From positions 124,001-188,000 of the forward strand of contig NZ_LUVZ01000001.1 of assembly GCF_001593385.1 (NCBI RefSeq): a stretch of DNA of 64,000 nt, given 5' to 3'. The position numbers and the translations under genes are program-made. Shown here piece after piece: positions 16,820 through 25,125 of the stretch. The notes beneath the pieces are model-generated. The model had not been told where the DNA came from. It did no database searches and worked only from the letters and a program-made list of their open reading frames with translations. Positions within the stretch are counted from its first letter, which is position 1; every line of letters starts with the position of its first letter. The DNA is from Chryseobacterium cucumeris. Its GTDB lineage: Bacteria; Bacteroidota; Bacteroidia; Flavobacteriales; Weeksellaceae.

Positions 16820-17323
16820 TCAGGATTCATGAACCGAATGATAAAACTCTTTATAATACATCACCAGACTGTCAAGAGAGAACCCCCGGTTCAGCCCACT
16901 TGTATTGGGCAAAACCCAGACTTTTGCCCCACAAAAATCTTCTGACTGCTCTCCCCAAAGAATTTCTTTTTTCTTAGAAAATGCCTTGTAAGCTGCTTTA
17001 CCGAGAAAAGCAATATATTTCGGCTGGTACTTTGTTATTTTCAGTTTAAAACTTTCAAGAGATTCATCAAATTCCTCCTTTGAAAGTTCATCTGCACGAG
17101 AGGTTGCTCTGGCCACAGCTGTGGTTAGTCCATATCCAAAATCAAGAAGAGAAGTATCATTCACCGCTTCTATTTCATAGGATGTAAACCCTGCCTGATG
17201 CAGTACTTTCCAAAAACGATTACTCCTTCCTGAAAAATGGTGACCGTCATTGGATGATTTTAAGCCAGGATTAATTCCACAAAAAATAATGTTGAGATGC
17301 GTTGAAATAATGTCTGTCAGCAT
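16820..17323 (-). CDS. mug: G/U(T) mismatch-specific DNA glycosylase Mug
   Basis: This 167-residue protein has almost the same length as E. coli Mug. Motif 1, FCGINPGLKSSN, carries the key asparagine N18 at the same position as in E. coli, and FSGRSNRFWKVL matches the family DNA-contact region. VWVLPNTSGLNRGFS is the second active-site loop. It removes uracil or thymine opposite guanine. The gene faces the AAG glycosylase tail to tail with three bases between them, so any terminator must lie inside one of the coding regions. Confidence 0.92.
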   Translation of the reverse strand: MLTDIISTHLNIIFCGINPGLKSSNDGHHFSGRSNRFWKVLHQAGFTSYEIEAVNDTSLLDFGYGLTTAVARATSRADELSKEEFDESLESFKLKITKYQPKYIAFLGKAAYKAFSKKKEILWGEQSEDFCGAKVWVLPNTSGLNRGFSLDSLVMYYKEFYHSVHES

Positions 17324-17481
17324 AATGATATTAAGTTACTTCGAGGTATAAAGGTATCACTTATTTGTGTTATCCAATTCCATTATATCATATGAAACGG
17401 TTCATCTTCGGTAAAATACATTCTATCTCTGTTTTTTACCGGATCACATAGTTTGTAGGGCTGATTATAAATTGGTAATGA

Positions 17482-17489
17482 TAATTTTG
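17482..17489 (+). promoter_or_regulatory. Candidate -7 element (TAATTTTG) for the SMR transporter
   Basis: TAATTTTG matches TAnnTTTG and leaves a leader of about 60 bases before the ATG at 17556. I looked for a guanidine-type riboswitch in this leader and saw no convincing structure; it is too short for the known classes. Confidence 0.35.
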
Positions 17490-17555
17490 TACCGTAAAAG
17501 CAATGAATTTTCTTTAAAAGATTTTCATTCTCAATATCATTAAAACAGAAATAGT

Positions 17556-17873
17556 ATGAACTGGATTGCATTAATTATCGCAGGGATTTTTGAAATCGGA
17601 TGGCCATTAGGACTTAAACTATCCCAACAGCCGGAAAATAATAAATGGAGCTGGATCATTTTTTCGATTCTATGTATGACTGTCAGTGGTGGATTTCTTT
17701 GGTATGCTCAAAAAAGTATTCCTATAGGAACGGCATATGCAGTCTGGACAGGAATTGGTGCAGTAGGAACTTTATTGGTGGGTATTCTTTTTTTTCAGGA
17801 TTCAGCCAGTATCTTAAGGTTATTGTCTGCATTACTGATTGTTGTAGGGATTATTGGTCTTAAGTTATTTTAA
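17556..17873 (+). CDS. Small multidrug resistance (SMR) family transporter
   Basis: This is a 105-residue protein with four predicted membrane helices. The essential membrane glutamate is E13 in GIFEIGWPLGLK. The IGWPLGLK form with W16 is closer to the SugE/Gdx (guanidinium exporter) subtype than to EmrE. SMR proteins work as antiparallel dimers exchanging protons for small cations. It stands alone on the plus strand. The substrate cannot be decided from sequence: guanidinium or quaternary ammonium compounds are both possible. Confidence 0.85.
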   Translation: MNWIALIIAGIFEIGWPLGLKLSQQPENNKWSWIIFSILCMTVSGGFLWYAQKSIPIGTAYAVWTGIGAVGTLLVGILFFQDSASILRLLSALLIVVGIIGLKLF

Positions 17874-17881
17874 ACAAAAAA

Positions 17882-17913
17882 TTGGCTTAGGATGATTAAA
17901 CATCTTAAGCCAA
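17882..17913 (-). terminator. Hairpin terminator of the LytTR/LytS operon
   Basis: A 13-base stem (TTGGCTTAGGATG with CATCTTAAGCCAA) and an ATTAAA loop lie downstream of the minus-strand regulator gene. On that strand the stem is followed by a T-rich run, complementary to the A run at 17875-17881. Confidence 0.65.
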
Positions 17914-17960
17914 AGCAGTATTCAACATTCAAATCATAAACTATCTCTATTTATATTGGT

Positions 17961-17982
17961 CGCCCTTTGACGGGGTGGTTTT
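17961..17982. repeat. Fragment of an interspersed repeat (TTTGACGGGGTGGTT)
   Basis: The 15-base core TTTGACGGGGTGGTT recurs in the repeat at 36427-36483, which is also intergenic and just downstream of a gene. This copy is a remnant of the longer element. Confidence 0.5.
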
Positions 17983-18005
17983 GAACAGGATTTCACTTCT
18001 CAATC

Positions 18006-18716
18006 CTAAAGCTCTATCAATGGCTTATAAGTTCTTCCCACGGGAAGTTGTTTTCCATTGATCTGAATAATATTGGCAGATTTTACTTCTATTTTTGATC
18101 TTGATATGATATAAGATTTATGAATGCGGGCAAACATTTTGGGATTTAGAATTTCCTCCATTTTACTAATTGGCATTTTAAAAGTGAAAATCTCTGTCTT
18201 TGTATGAATATGAATGTATTCTCTTAAACTTTCAATATAAAAAATATCCTGGAGAATAATTTTAACCTTCTTTTTACCACTGTTCATGAAAATAAAATCA
18301 CGTTCGTAAACTTCGAGTAAAGCATCATCTGCTTCCATCAAATGCTTGAATTTTCCAATAGCAGTCAAAAAACGCTCATAAGGGATGGGTTTCATCAGAT
18401 AATCTGCAATATCAAGCTCATAGCCTTCTACCGCATACTGATGATAAGCAGTTGTAACAATCACAAAAGGAGGATTTTTTACATTTCTGAGAAAATCAAA
18501 GCCTTTTACTACCGGAAGATGGAGATCAAGAAACATTAAATCTACATCATGAATACTTAAAAGACTGCTGGCATATACTGCATCTGCACATTTTCCTACG
18601 AGATTCAGTTCCGGATCTCTGGAAATGAAATTTTCCAGGATATCTGCAGCAATAGGTTCATCTTCTACAATAATACAGTTGTATCTTTTAGTGGCTGGTT
18701 GTATCATAGAAATCAA
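18006..18716 (-). CDS. LytTR-type response regulator
   Basis: This 236-residue regulator has a receiver domain (about 10-125) with the phospho-acceptor D64 in MFLDLHLP and the acidic pocket VEDE. A LytTR DNA-binding domain follows at about 140-236 (YIESLREYIHIHT and FARIHKSYIIS). The start overlaps the histidine kinase gene by up to 29 bases; the ATG at 18707 is an alternative start. Pairs like this in Bacteroidota control mostly membrane and cell-surface genes, but the target here is not evident. Confidence 0.93.
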   Translation of the reverse strand: MISMIQPATKRYNCIIVEDEPIAADILENFISRDPELNLVGKCADAVYASSLLSIHDVDLMFLDLHLPVVKGFDFLRNVKNPPFVIVTTAYHQYAVEGYELDIADYLMKPIPYERFLTAIGKFKHLMEADDALLEVYERDFIFMNSGKKKVKIILQDIFYIESLREYIHIHTKTEIFTFKMPISKMEEILNPKMFARIHKSYIISRSKIEVKSANIIQINGKQLPVGRTYKPLIEL

Positions 18717-19761
18717 TGGTTAAAGTTACACTATAACGGTTATTCTTATCTTCTACAGAAAGCGAATGGTTGGGATAAAGCAATTCTAGCTGTCTGCGTA
18801 TATTTTTCAGACCTATTTTTGTAGAATGCTCATGGGGCTGTTTCTGCTTGGAGTTTTCTATGAAATAAGTAAGGATTCCGTTTTTTAATCGGATATCTAC
18901 GGTAATGAATGCTTCTCCCAGACTTTCGAAAACACCATGTTTAAAGGCATTTTCTACAAACTGTATCAATATCAGAGGTGAAATTTTCTGAAAAGGATTA
19001 TCAATATCTTCTATAAAACTAACGGTAAGCTGATGGTAACGAATCTTCTGAATCTGGATGAAATCTTTAATATTTTCAATATCCTTGGTTAGAGAAATCT
19101 TTTTTTCTGCAGCTTCATAAATATTATACCGCATTACTTTGGAAAGCTGAAGAATAACATCTGGAGTTTCATCTGCTTTTTTCAGAGCCATTCCGTAAAT
19201 GTTATTAAGCGTATTGAAAAGAAAATGAGGGTTGATCTGTGCCTTCAGCATGGTAAGCTCCTGATCCAGTTTTTCAGCTTTTAATTGAGAGATCTGTTCT
19301 TTAAGTACATTCTTTTGCCGTGTAATTTCAACCCCAAAAATAAGGCCTATCATAAAAATCAGATCCATAAAAGAATTAAAAACCACATAGCCATTGATAA
19401 ATCCTGAAGTATGCTTTCCGTCCAATGTCTCTGTAACGCCATAGATATACGGATATATGATATAATGGGTTAAAAACCGGTGACCCAAAACAGATGCTGT
19501 TACAATGAAAATACAGAAAATATATTTAAAAATAAGTTTAAGATCCACCTTTTCATATACATACAGCAAAGCATACGCTAATGGAATTTTCACAAAAAGA
19601 TATCCGAGCTCCAGCATAAATGTATTCTGAAGTCTTATCTGCCATTTGAAATCCGGAAACTGATATCTGGACCAATAAAAGTCAAGGTAAACCTCCAGAA
19701 TATAATACAATATCCAAAAAAACAAATGAATCCGCCATTTGGATTGACTGTCTGATTTCAA
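18688..19761 (-). CDS. LytS-type sensor histidine kinase
   Basis: This 357-residue protein has four predicted membrane helices in the first 145 residues and no periplasmic sensor domain of note. A short coiled coil (about 148-172) and a His_kinase domain with H179 in INPHFLFNTLNNIYG follow, then an HATPase domain (FVENAFKHG, GIGLKNIRRQLELLY). The start appears to be TTG at 19761. A stop codon lies a few codons upstream and no ATG intervenes. It phosphorylates the overlapping LytTR regulator. A TATATTTG promoter element is at 19803-19810. Confidence 0.9.
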   Translation of the reverse strand: MKSDSQSKWRIHLFFWILYYILEVYLDFYWSRYQFPDFKWQIRLQNTFMLELGYLFVKIPLAYALLYVYEKVDLKLIFKYIFCIFIVTASVLGHRFLTHYIIYPYIYGVTETLDGKHTSGFINGYVVFNSFMDLIFMIGLIFGVEITRQKNVLKEQISQLKAEKLDQELTMLKAQINPHFLFNTLNNIYGMALKKADETPDVILQLSKVMRYNIYEAAEKKISLTKDIENIKDFIQIQKIRYHQLTVSFIEDIDNPFQKISPLILIQFVENAFKHGVFESLGEAFITVDIRLKNGILTYFIENSKQKQPHEHSTKIGLKNIRRQLELLYPNHSLSVEDKNNRYSVTLTIDFYDTTSH

Positions 19762-19802
19762 GCTTATTATGATTTAAAAGTACAAAGTACTATTTGTTCT
19801 CT

Positions 19803-19810
19803 CAAATATA
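19803..19810 (-). promoter_or_regulatory. Candidate -7 element (TATATTTG) for the LytS/LytTR operon
   Basis: On the minus strand this is TATATTTG, a perfect match to TAnnTTTG, 42 bases before the TTG start. An upstream TTTG at 19825-19828 is only 14 bases away, closer than usual. Confidence 0.4.
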
Positions 19811-19909
19811 AAAAATAAGTCTATCAAATGGACGTAACCATCTATAAACTATCAGTTTTGATTATGAGCGGTAATAATGTTGGAGGAAAAACAGATGATT
19901 TATGAAGGT

Positions 19910-20398
19910 CTAAATTTTCTTTTTACTCATAAAATGCAAAGAAACTTTGGGGTACATAAGATTCAAAAAGCAGAAGATCAGTAATACATTGAATTCAATA
20001 CCATTCGTTCCTCCACCTACCACAAACCATCCATTTTGCCAATGGACATAATAGATTCCCAAAATGAAAATCAGAATATTACAAACAGCTATTGGTTTGA
20101 TGTATCTATCAATCCAGATTAATGGTACTGATAAAAGATGAATCAGTTTTACTATCCATGCTATATAAATTCCTACAGGATTGAAACCTAATCCATTCAG
20201 GTATATCTGTCCAAAATCATTCACATCCCCACTGAAAATGGAAATCACACTATGCATCAGTAAGATCACTGAAAGCGCAAAACGAAGGTAGAAACTCTTT
20301 TTCACAGAAACAAAATTAGAATACAAAAACAGGGATTCAATATTTTGTATATCAACAACTTTGAAATCAGTATAAAAGTTTTGTTTCGTGGTAATCAT
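19910..20398 (-). CDS. DoxX-like membrane protein
   Basis: This is a 162-residue protein with about four membrane helices after a soluble N-terminus of 35 residues. The helix pattern and the segment RFALSVILLMHSVISIF, followed by GFNPVGIYIAWIVKLIHLLS, resemble the DoxX/SURF4-like superfamily, whose bacterial members are poorly characterised quinone or redox-linked membrane proteins. It is on the same strand as the downstream two-component genes, but a gap of 148 bases holding a promoter separates them. The family call is by pattern and moderately sure. Confidence 0.6.
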   Translation of the reverse strand: MITTKQNFYTDFKVVDIQNIESLFLYSNFVSVKKSFYLRFALSVILLMHSVISIFSGDVNDFGQIYLNGLGFNPVGIYIAWIVKLIHLLSVPLIWIDRYIKPIAVCNILIFILGIYYVHWQNGWFVVGGGTNGIEFNVLLIFCFLNLMYPKVSLHFMSKKKI

Positions 20399-20658
20399 AA
20401 CCTTTATTATTGAACGCTATTTTAATGAGATATTAAATTTTACACATATTTCAATATAAAGTGATTTAATTGGTAAATTTTATTATATTTACGTCCAGAT
20501 ACAATGATGAGTTCCCTCATGATCATTACTATATCTTTACAGATATTTTAAATGATTAAGGCAAGATTCTAATACACAAATACTTCTATCTTTTTCAATT
20601 AAAAAAGAGTGGTAAAATAACTTACCACTCTTTGTCTTATATCCGGAAAAAAACTTTC
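20399..20658. other. Intergenic region with a terminator
   Basis: This 260-base AT-rich stretch holds the terminator of the thioredoxin-like gene at 20601-20633 and the upstream region of the DoxX-like gene. I see no coding frame or repeat in it. Confidence 0.5.
20601..20633 (-). terminator. Terminator after the TlpA-like gene
   Basis: A perfect 12-base stem (AAAGAGTGGTAA with TTACCACTCTTT) and a six-base loop are followed on the minus strand by a run of T residues. It begins 26 bases after the stop codon. Confidence 0.85.
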
Positions 20659-21171
20659 TTAATTCTGTGTCAGGCTTTTCTTAATGAAATCTTCAAGTTC
20701 TTTACCATGAAGGTTTTTAGCTACAATAGTTCCCTGCCCGTCAATAATGACATTAAAAGGCAGTTCTTCTATTTCATAAAGCTTTGCAACAGGGCTTTTC
20801 CAGAATTTTAAATCACTGATCTGTATCCACGTAATCTGAAATCTGTCAATGGCTTTCTGCCAGCTTTCTTTATTCTTATCCAAAGAAACACCTACTATTT
20901 CAAACTGATTATTTTTTATCTGTTCGGAGTAGGTATTGTACATTGTTTTCAACTGAGGTTGTTCCTCTACACATGGAGCACACCATGTTGCCCAGAAGTC
21001 GATCAGAACCAGTTTTCCTTTTAATGCTGAAAGAGAAAATGAAGTTCCATCTGCCTTTGTCATTGTTATTTCAGGAGCTTTCTTCCCTACTTCTATGGTG
21101 TTCTGGGCAGAAATATATCCTGAAAACAGTATGAAAAATAATATTGTTAAAGAGTTCTTCATATTAATCAT
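20659..21171 (-). CDS. TlpA/ResA-like periplasmic thioredoxin
   Basis: This 170-residue protein has a signal peptide (MKNSLTILFFILFSGYISAQ) and a thioredoxin fold with the active site C64-A-P-C67 in FWATWCAPCVEEQ. The inserted strand and helix typical of TlpA/ResA follow. Such proteins reduce disulfides in the periplasm, often for cytochrome or cell-surface protein maturation. The start may be the ATG at 21171, overlapping the rhodanese gene by 8 bases, or at 21162, just past its stop. Either way the two genes are translationally linked. Confidence 0.88.
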   Translation of the reverse strand: MINMKNSLTILFFILFSGYISAQNTIEVGKKAPEITMTKADGTSFSLSALKGKLVLIDFWATWCAPCVEEQPQLKTMYNTYSEQIKNNQFEIVGVSLDKNKESWQKAIDRFQITWIQISDLKFWKSPVAKLYEIEELPFNVIIDGQGTIVAKNLHGKELEDFIKKSLTQN

Positions 21172-21607
21172 TTGTAGGATAATTTTTATCCAGCCAATCT
21201 GTTTTGATGTTTTTCGGAAGATTTAAAAGCTTTGCATTTGTGAAGCCCAATTCCATTAACAATGCAAATGCAGGACGGATATTAGGACATTTTACAAAAG
21301 GACAGCAACCGCAATAGATCACAATTTCTCTGTTCTTAGGAATATCTTTAAGATAATTTCTCAGTTTTTCCAGATTTTCAGGTTCATGAGTCGGTCCGAT
21401 GTCTACAGAACCTTTCACAATAGCTTCAGGTCCTACCGAAATGATGACCAGATCTTTTGTTTTATTCTTTTCAATTCTGGTAGCCAGTAACGCAGGATCC
21501 ATTAGCTGGCTGTCTTTCCATGGATCCTGTTTTTGCTGTGCCTGACTGAATATGGAACAAACCAGGCAGGCAATGATAAACAAATACTTCATTCTTCTAT
21601 TTTTCAC
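21164..21607 (-). CDS. Exported rhodanese-like protein
   Basis: This 147-residue protein has a signal peptide (MKYLFIIACLVCSIFSQAQ from the second methionine) and a rhodanese fold. The active-site loop CGCCPFVKCPNIRPA places a cysteine at the position of the sulfur-carrying residue. The loop is unusually cysteine-rich, with four cysteines in nine residues. It probably handles sulfane sulfur or acts in periplasmic thiol redox together with the TlpA-like protein translated from the same message. The exact substrate is unknown. Confidence 0.78.
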   Translation of the reverse strand: MKNRRMKYLFIIACLVCSIFSQAQQKQDPWKDSQLMDPALLATRIEKNKTKDLVIISVGPEAIVKGSVDIGPTHEPENLEKLRNYLKDIPKNREIVIYCGCCPFVKCPNIRPAFALLMELGFTNAKLLNLPKNIKTDWLDKNYPTND

Positions 21608-21742
21608 AAAGATAAGTTGAAAACTTCAGAGTTCAGGGCTGATTACTCAAAGCAGGCTTATTTAAATTTTTAATATTAAATCCGATTCCGAATAATTTTA
21701 TACATTTATCTAACGTATTGTTGAATCAAAACACGCTTAACA

Positions 21743-23401
21743 ATGGAAGAAAAATTCCAGCCCGATGCAATTATTATCGGAACCGGACTGGCAGGGCTTA
21801 CCGCGGCGATGGAAATTACCAATGCCGGAAAAAAAGTATTGCTTCTGGATCAGGAAACAGAGCAGAATATCGGCGGACAGGCATTCTGGTCATTTGGAGG
21901 ATTATTTTTGATTAATTCTCCCCAGCAAAGAAGAATGGGAATTAAAGATTCTTATGAGCTGGCACTGCAGGACTGGAAAGGTACCGCTGGTTTTGACCGT
22001 CCCGAAGATTACTGGCCCCGCCAGTGGGCTGAAGCTTATCTGAAATTTGCTGCCGGTGAAAAGTACGATTATATTTCCAAACTGGGAATCAGGCTGATGT
22101 TTATGGTTGGCTGGGCAGAACGTGGTGATGGATCGGCAACGGGTCATGGAAATTCCGTACCCCGTTTTCATGTGAGTTGGGGAACAGGAACTGGCGTGAT
22201 AAAACCTTTTGTTGAAAAAGCTTACAAAGCTCAGGAAAAAGGTCTGCTTCAGATGAAATTCAGACATCGCGTAACTGAAATTATTACAGAAAATGATAAA
22301 ATAAAAGGTCTTAAAGGAGATATTCTGGAAAATGATACCCTGGAAAGAGGTGCTGCAACCAACAGAAACGTTATCTCCACATTTGAATATTCAGCTCCAA
22401 ATATTATTATTGCTTCCGGAGGAATTGGTGCCAATCATGACCTGGTAAGAAAAAACTGGCCGGAAAGATTGGGCAAGGCACCTGAAAACATGGTTTGTGG
22501 TGTTCCGGCCTATGTGGATGGTAAAATCATAGGCATTGCAGAAAATGCAGGTGCTCATATCATCAATCCGGACAGAATGTGGCACTACACGGAAGGCTTA
22601 CAAAACTGGAATCCAATCTGGCCCAACCACGGAATCCGCATATTGCCGGGGCCATCATCGCTATGGTTTGATGCTAAAGGTGAACGTCTCCCCGCTCCTT
22701 TTCTTCCGGGATTTGATACGCTGGGGACTTTACAGTATATCCAGAAAACAGGGTTTTCTTATTCATGGTTTATCCTTACACAGAAAATTATCAAAAAAGA
22801 ATTTGCCCTTTCAGGTTCGGAGCAGAATCCGGATATCACCAATAAAGATTATGCTCTTTTTCTGAAAAGGATTTTTGGGAAAAAGGCACCCGCACCTGTA
22901 GAAGCTTTTAAAGAACACGGTAAAGACTTTATTGTTTCAGATAATCTGGAAGATCTGGTTAAAAGAATGAATCAACTGGCAGGAAATAACCTGTTGAAAT
23001 ATGAAAAGATAAAATCACAGATTGAAGCCAGAGACCGCGAACTCAACAATAAATTTTCAAAAGACACCCAGATAAATTATATCCGGAACACCCGAAATTA
23101 TTTAGGAGATAAACTGGGACGTGTAGCGGCACCACACAAAATTTTAGATCCGGAAAACGGACCTTTGATTGCGGTACGTCTTAATATTTTAACCAGAAAA
23201 ACGTTGGGCGGAATAAAAACCAATCTGAATGGTCAGGTATTGAGAGAGGATGAAAGCATCATTGAAGGATTGTATGCTGCAGGAGAAGCTGCGGGCTTTG
23301 GCGGTGGCGGAATGCACGGCTACAGAGCTCTGGAAGGAACATTTTTGGGAGGCTGCATCTTTTCAGGAATGAAAGCCGGACAATATATTGCCCGACTTTA
23401 A
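21743..23401 (+). CDS. FAD-binding dehydrogenase of the fumarate reductase/ketosteroid dehydrogenase superfamily
   Basis: This is a 552-residue flavoprotein. The dinucleotide-binding motif is G13-x-G-x-x-G18 (IIIGTGLAGLTAAME) and the C-terminal FAD motif is GEAAGFGGGGMHGYRALEGT. The overall layout matches COG3573-type predicted oxidoreductases, which include KstD-like flavin dehydrogenases. No signal peptide is seen. The gene is followed after 12 bases by an SDR gene on the same strand, so the two probably act on the same compound. The substrate is not recognisable from sequence. Confidence 0.8.
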   Translation: MEEKFQPDAIIIGTGLAGLTAAMEITNAGKKVLLLDQETEQNIGGQAFWSFGGLFLINSPQQRRMGIKDSYELALQDWKGTAGFDRPEDYWPRQWAEAYLKFAAGEKYDYISKLGIRLMFMVGWAERGDGSATGHGNSVPRFHVSWGTGTGVIKPFVEKAYKAQEKGLLQMKFRHRVTEIITENDKIKGLKGDILENDTLERGAATNRNVISTFEYSAPNIIIASGGIGANHDLVRKNWPERLGKAPENMVCGVPAYVDGKIIGIAENAGAHIINPDRMWHYTEGLQNWNPIWPNHGIRILPGPSSLWFDAKGERLPAPFLPGFDTLGTLQYIQKTGFSYSWFILTQKIIKKEFALSGSEQNPDITNKDYALFLKRIFGKKAPAPVEAFKEHGKDFIVSDNLEDLVKRMNQLAGNNLLKYEKIKSQIEARDRELNNKFSKDTQINYIRNTRNYLGDKLGRVAAPHKILDPENGPLIAVRLNILTRKTLGGIKTNLNGQVLREDESIIEGLYAAGEAAGFGGGGMHGYRALEGTFLGGCIFSGMKAGQYIARL

Positions 23402-23413
23402 AATTAAATACTA

Positions 23414-24223
23414 ATGAATATGAGTAATTATTTTAATCATAAAGTCATTTGGATTACAGGTGCATCATCAGGCATTGGAGAAGCTTTAGTGAAAGAGCTT
23501 TGCAGGAACAGCAATGCAAAAATTATTCTTTCTTCCAGAAAAGAAGAACAGCTTCATTCCGTTGCTGAGAAATCTTGTTTGAGCAGAGACAGATATGCGG
23601 TCATCCCTTTAGATCTTAAAAATTATAAAGAAATGCCTTCCATTGCAGCAAAAGCAAAAGAAAAATTTGGAAAGATTGATATTCTGATCAATAATGCCGG
23701 AATGTCACAGAGGTCGTTAGCCATGGAAACCGATATTGAAGTAGATAAACAGCTTATCGATATTGATTATATAGGAACAGTAGCTCTTACAAAGGCTGTT
23801 TTGCCTTATATGATCCGAAATAAAGGAGGACAGATTGCCGTTGTATCAAGTCTAATGGGAATTTTCGGTGCTCCTATGCGAAGCGGATATGCCGGTGCAA
23901 AACATGCTTTACATGGATTTTTTGATGCCTTGAGGGCAGAATTATTCAGCCAGAATATTAAGATTACGGTGATCTGTCCGGGTTTTATTCAGACTGATAT
24001 TTCTATTAATGCTGTTACCGGGGACGGTTCATTACAGGGCACGATGGATGATGCTACGAAGAATGGCATGCCCGTAGATATCTTCGCAAAAAAAATGCTT
24101 TATGCCATAGAGAAACAGAAAAGACAACAAGCGATAGGCGGTAAAGAAGTGATGGCTGTTTACCTGAAACGATTTTTTCCAGGCTTATTAGCGAAAATAA
24201 TCCGTAAAGCTAAGGTGGTGTAA
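23414..24223 (+). CDS. Short-chain dehydrogenase (DHRS7-like)
   Basis: This is a 269-residue classical SDR with TGASSGIGEA near the N-terminus, NNAGMSQRS, the catalytic serine in VVSSLMG and YAGAK as the YxxxK motif. The NNAGMSQRS form and the long C-terminal helix resemble the DHRS7/dehydrogenase-reductase group acting on lipophilic carbonyls. It is co-transcribed with the FAD dehydrogenase and ends at a bidirectional terminator. The start could be at either of two nearby ATGs (codons 1 and 3). Confidence 0.87.
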   Translation: MNMSNYFNHKVIWITGASSGIGEALVKELCRNSNAKIILSSRKEEQLHSVAEKSCLSRDRYAVIPLDLKNYKEMPSIAAKAKEKFGKIDILINNAGMSQRSLAMETDIEVDKQLIDIDYIGTVALTKAVLPYMIRNKGGQIAVVSSLMGIFGAPMRSGYAGAKHALHGFFDALRAELFSQNIKITVICPGFIQTDISINAVTGDGSLQGTMDDATKNGMPVDIFAKKMLYAIEKQKRQQAIGGKEVMAVYLKRFFPGLLAKIIRKAKVV

Positions 24224-24225
24224 AG

Positions 24226-24259
24226 AAAAAGCATCATTCAAGAAGAAATGATGCTTTTA
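24226..24259. terminator. Bidirectional terminator between convergent genes
   Basis: A stem of 12-13 bases (AAAAGCATCATT with AATGATGCTTTT) lies between the convergent SDR and PAP2 genes. A runs on the left and T residues on the right allow it to work for both strands. Confidence 0.75.
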
Positions 24260-24282
24260 ATAAATATAATGAAGAATGTGTT

Positions 24283-25092
24283 TTAAAAGGTCTTTACCAG
24301 GCCTATACCCACTATTTTATTCTGATAAAATGGCATTACCATGGTGGATGAAAGCGAAGTCTTAACTTTATTTTTTCCTCGTAATAAATTATCAATTTTT
24401 GGAAACAGCCAATATGCCAGTTCTGTAGAAAGAATTCCAAATCCGGCTCCTGCTATGACATCTCCCAGCCAATGTTTATCATTCAGCATTCTGTAAACTC
24501 CGGTGAAAATTGCAAACGGATATCCTGAGATACTGAGCCAGAAATTGGTGTCTTTATATTCCCGGAACATAAATTGTGCTGAAGAAAATGCCGTGGCAGC
24601 ATGCCCTGAAGGAAAAGACAACGTATTAGAACCGTCCGGTCTTTCCTCTTTGACCAGATACTTTAAAGGCATAGTAAAGGCAGCCGCAATCAGTTGTGAC
24701 GAAGCGTAAATAATGGTTCGGTCTCTCAGATTATGTTTTCCTTTTATCCCGATTGCATTAAGTCCATATACCATTACTGCCGGAGCATATTGGGTATAAT
24801 TATCCAGTTGTATCTGTTTAGGCTGATGTTCGTTGATTTCAACCTTTGTGGATAGATTAAGCTGCTTCAGATTCTTGATGGAAAGACCTGCTACTCCGTA
24901 GGTAATAAATGCGCCAGGAATGATCAGGCTTTTATAGTTAAGTGTGTTTTTTTGAACTTCTTTTGTGCCAATGCTATCGTCTACATATTGTTGAACACGT
25001 ATCGTGTCATTGGTGTTCTGAGCATTGATCCGGCTTACCACTGAGCTCAAAATCATTACGTAAACCAGCGTTTTTTGAAACTGTTTTTTCAT
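24283..25092 (-). CDS. PAP2-family membrane-associated phosphatase
   Basis: This protein of about 269 residues begins with a signal peptide (MKKQFQKTLVYVMILSSVVS). The three PAP2 phosphatase motifs are present: KYLVKEERPDG (KxxxxxxRP), SFPSGHAATAF (PSGH) and YRMLNDKHWLGDVIAGAG (SRxxxxxHxxxD type). Family members remove phosphate from lipids such as undecaprenyl or phosphatidylglycerol phosphate, or from lipid A. It is the last gene of the COG4705/TonB-receptor operon, suggesting an envelope role. An ATG four codons upstream (25104) is an alternative start. Confidence 0.88.
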   Translation of the reverse strand: MKKQFQKTLVYVMILSSVVSRINAQNTNDTIRVQQYVDDSIGTKEVQKNTLNYKSLIIPGAFITYGVAGLSIKNLKQLNLSTKVEINEHQPKQIQLDNYTQYAPAVMVYGLNAIGIKGKHNLRDRTIIYASSQLIAAAFTMPLKYLVKEERPDGSNTLSFPSGHAATAFSSAQFMFREYKDTNFWLSISGYPFAIFTGVYRMLNDKHWLGDVIAGAGFGILSTELAYWLFPKIDNLLRGKNKVKTSLSSTMVMPFYQNKIVGIGLVKTF

Positions 25093-25125
25093 TTTAAATT
25101 CCATTTAAAATTATCCGATTCTTTG

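Noticed and set aside
17324..17555. Possible guanidine riboswitch in front of the SMR transporter
   Set aside because: The predicted leader is only about 60 bases and shows no conserved core that I can recognise.
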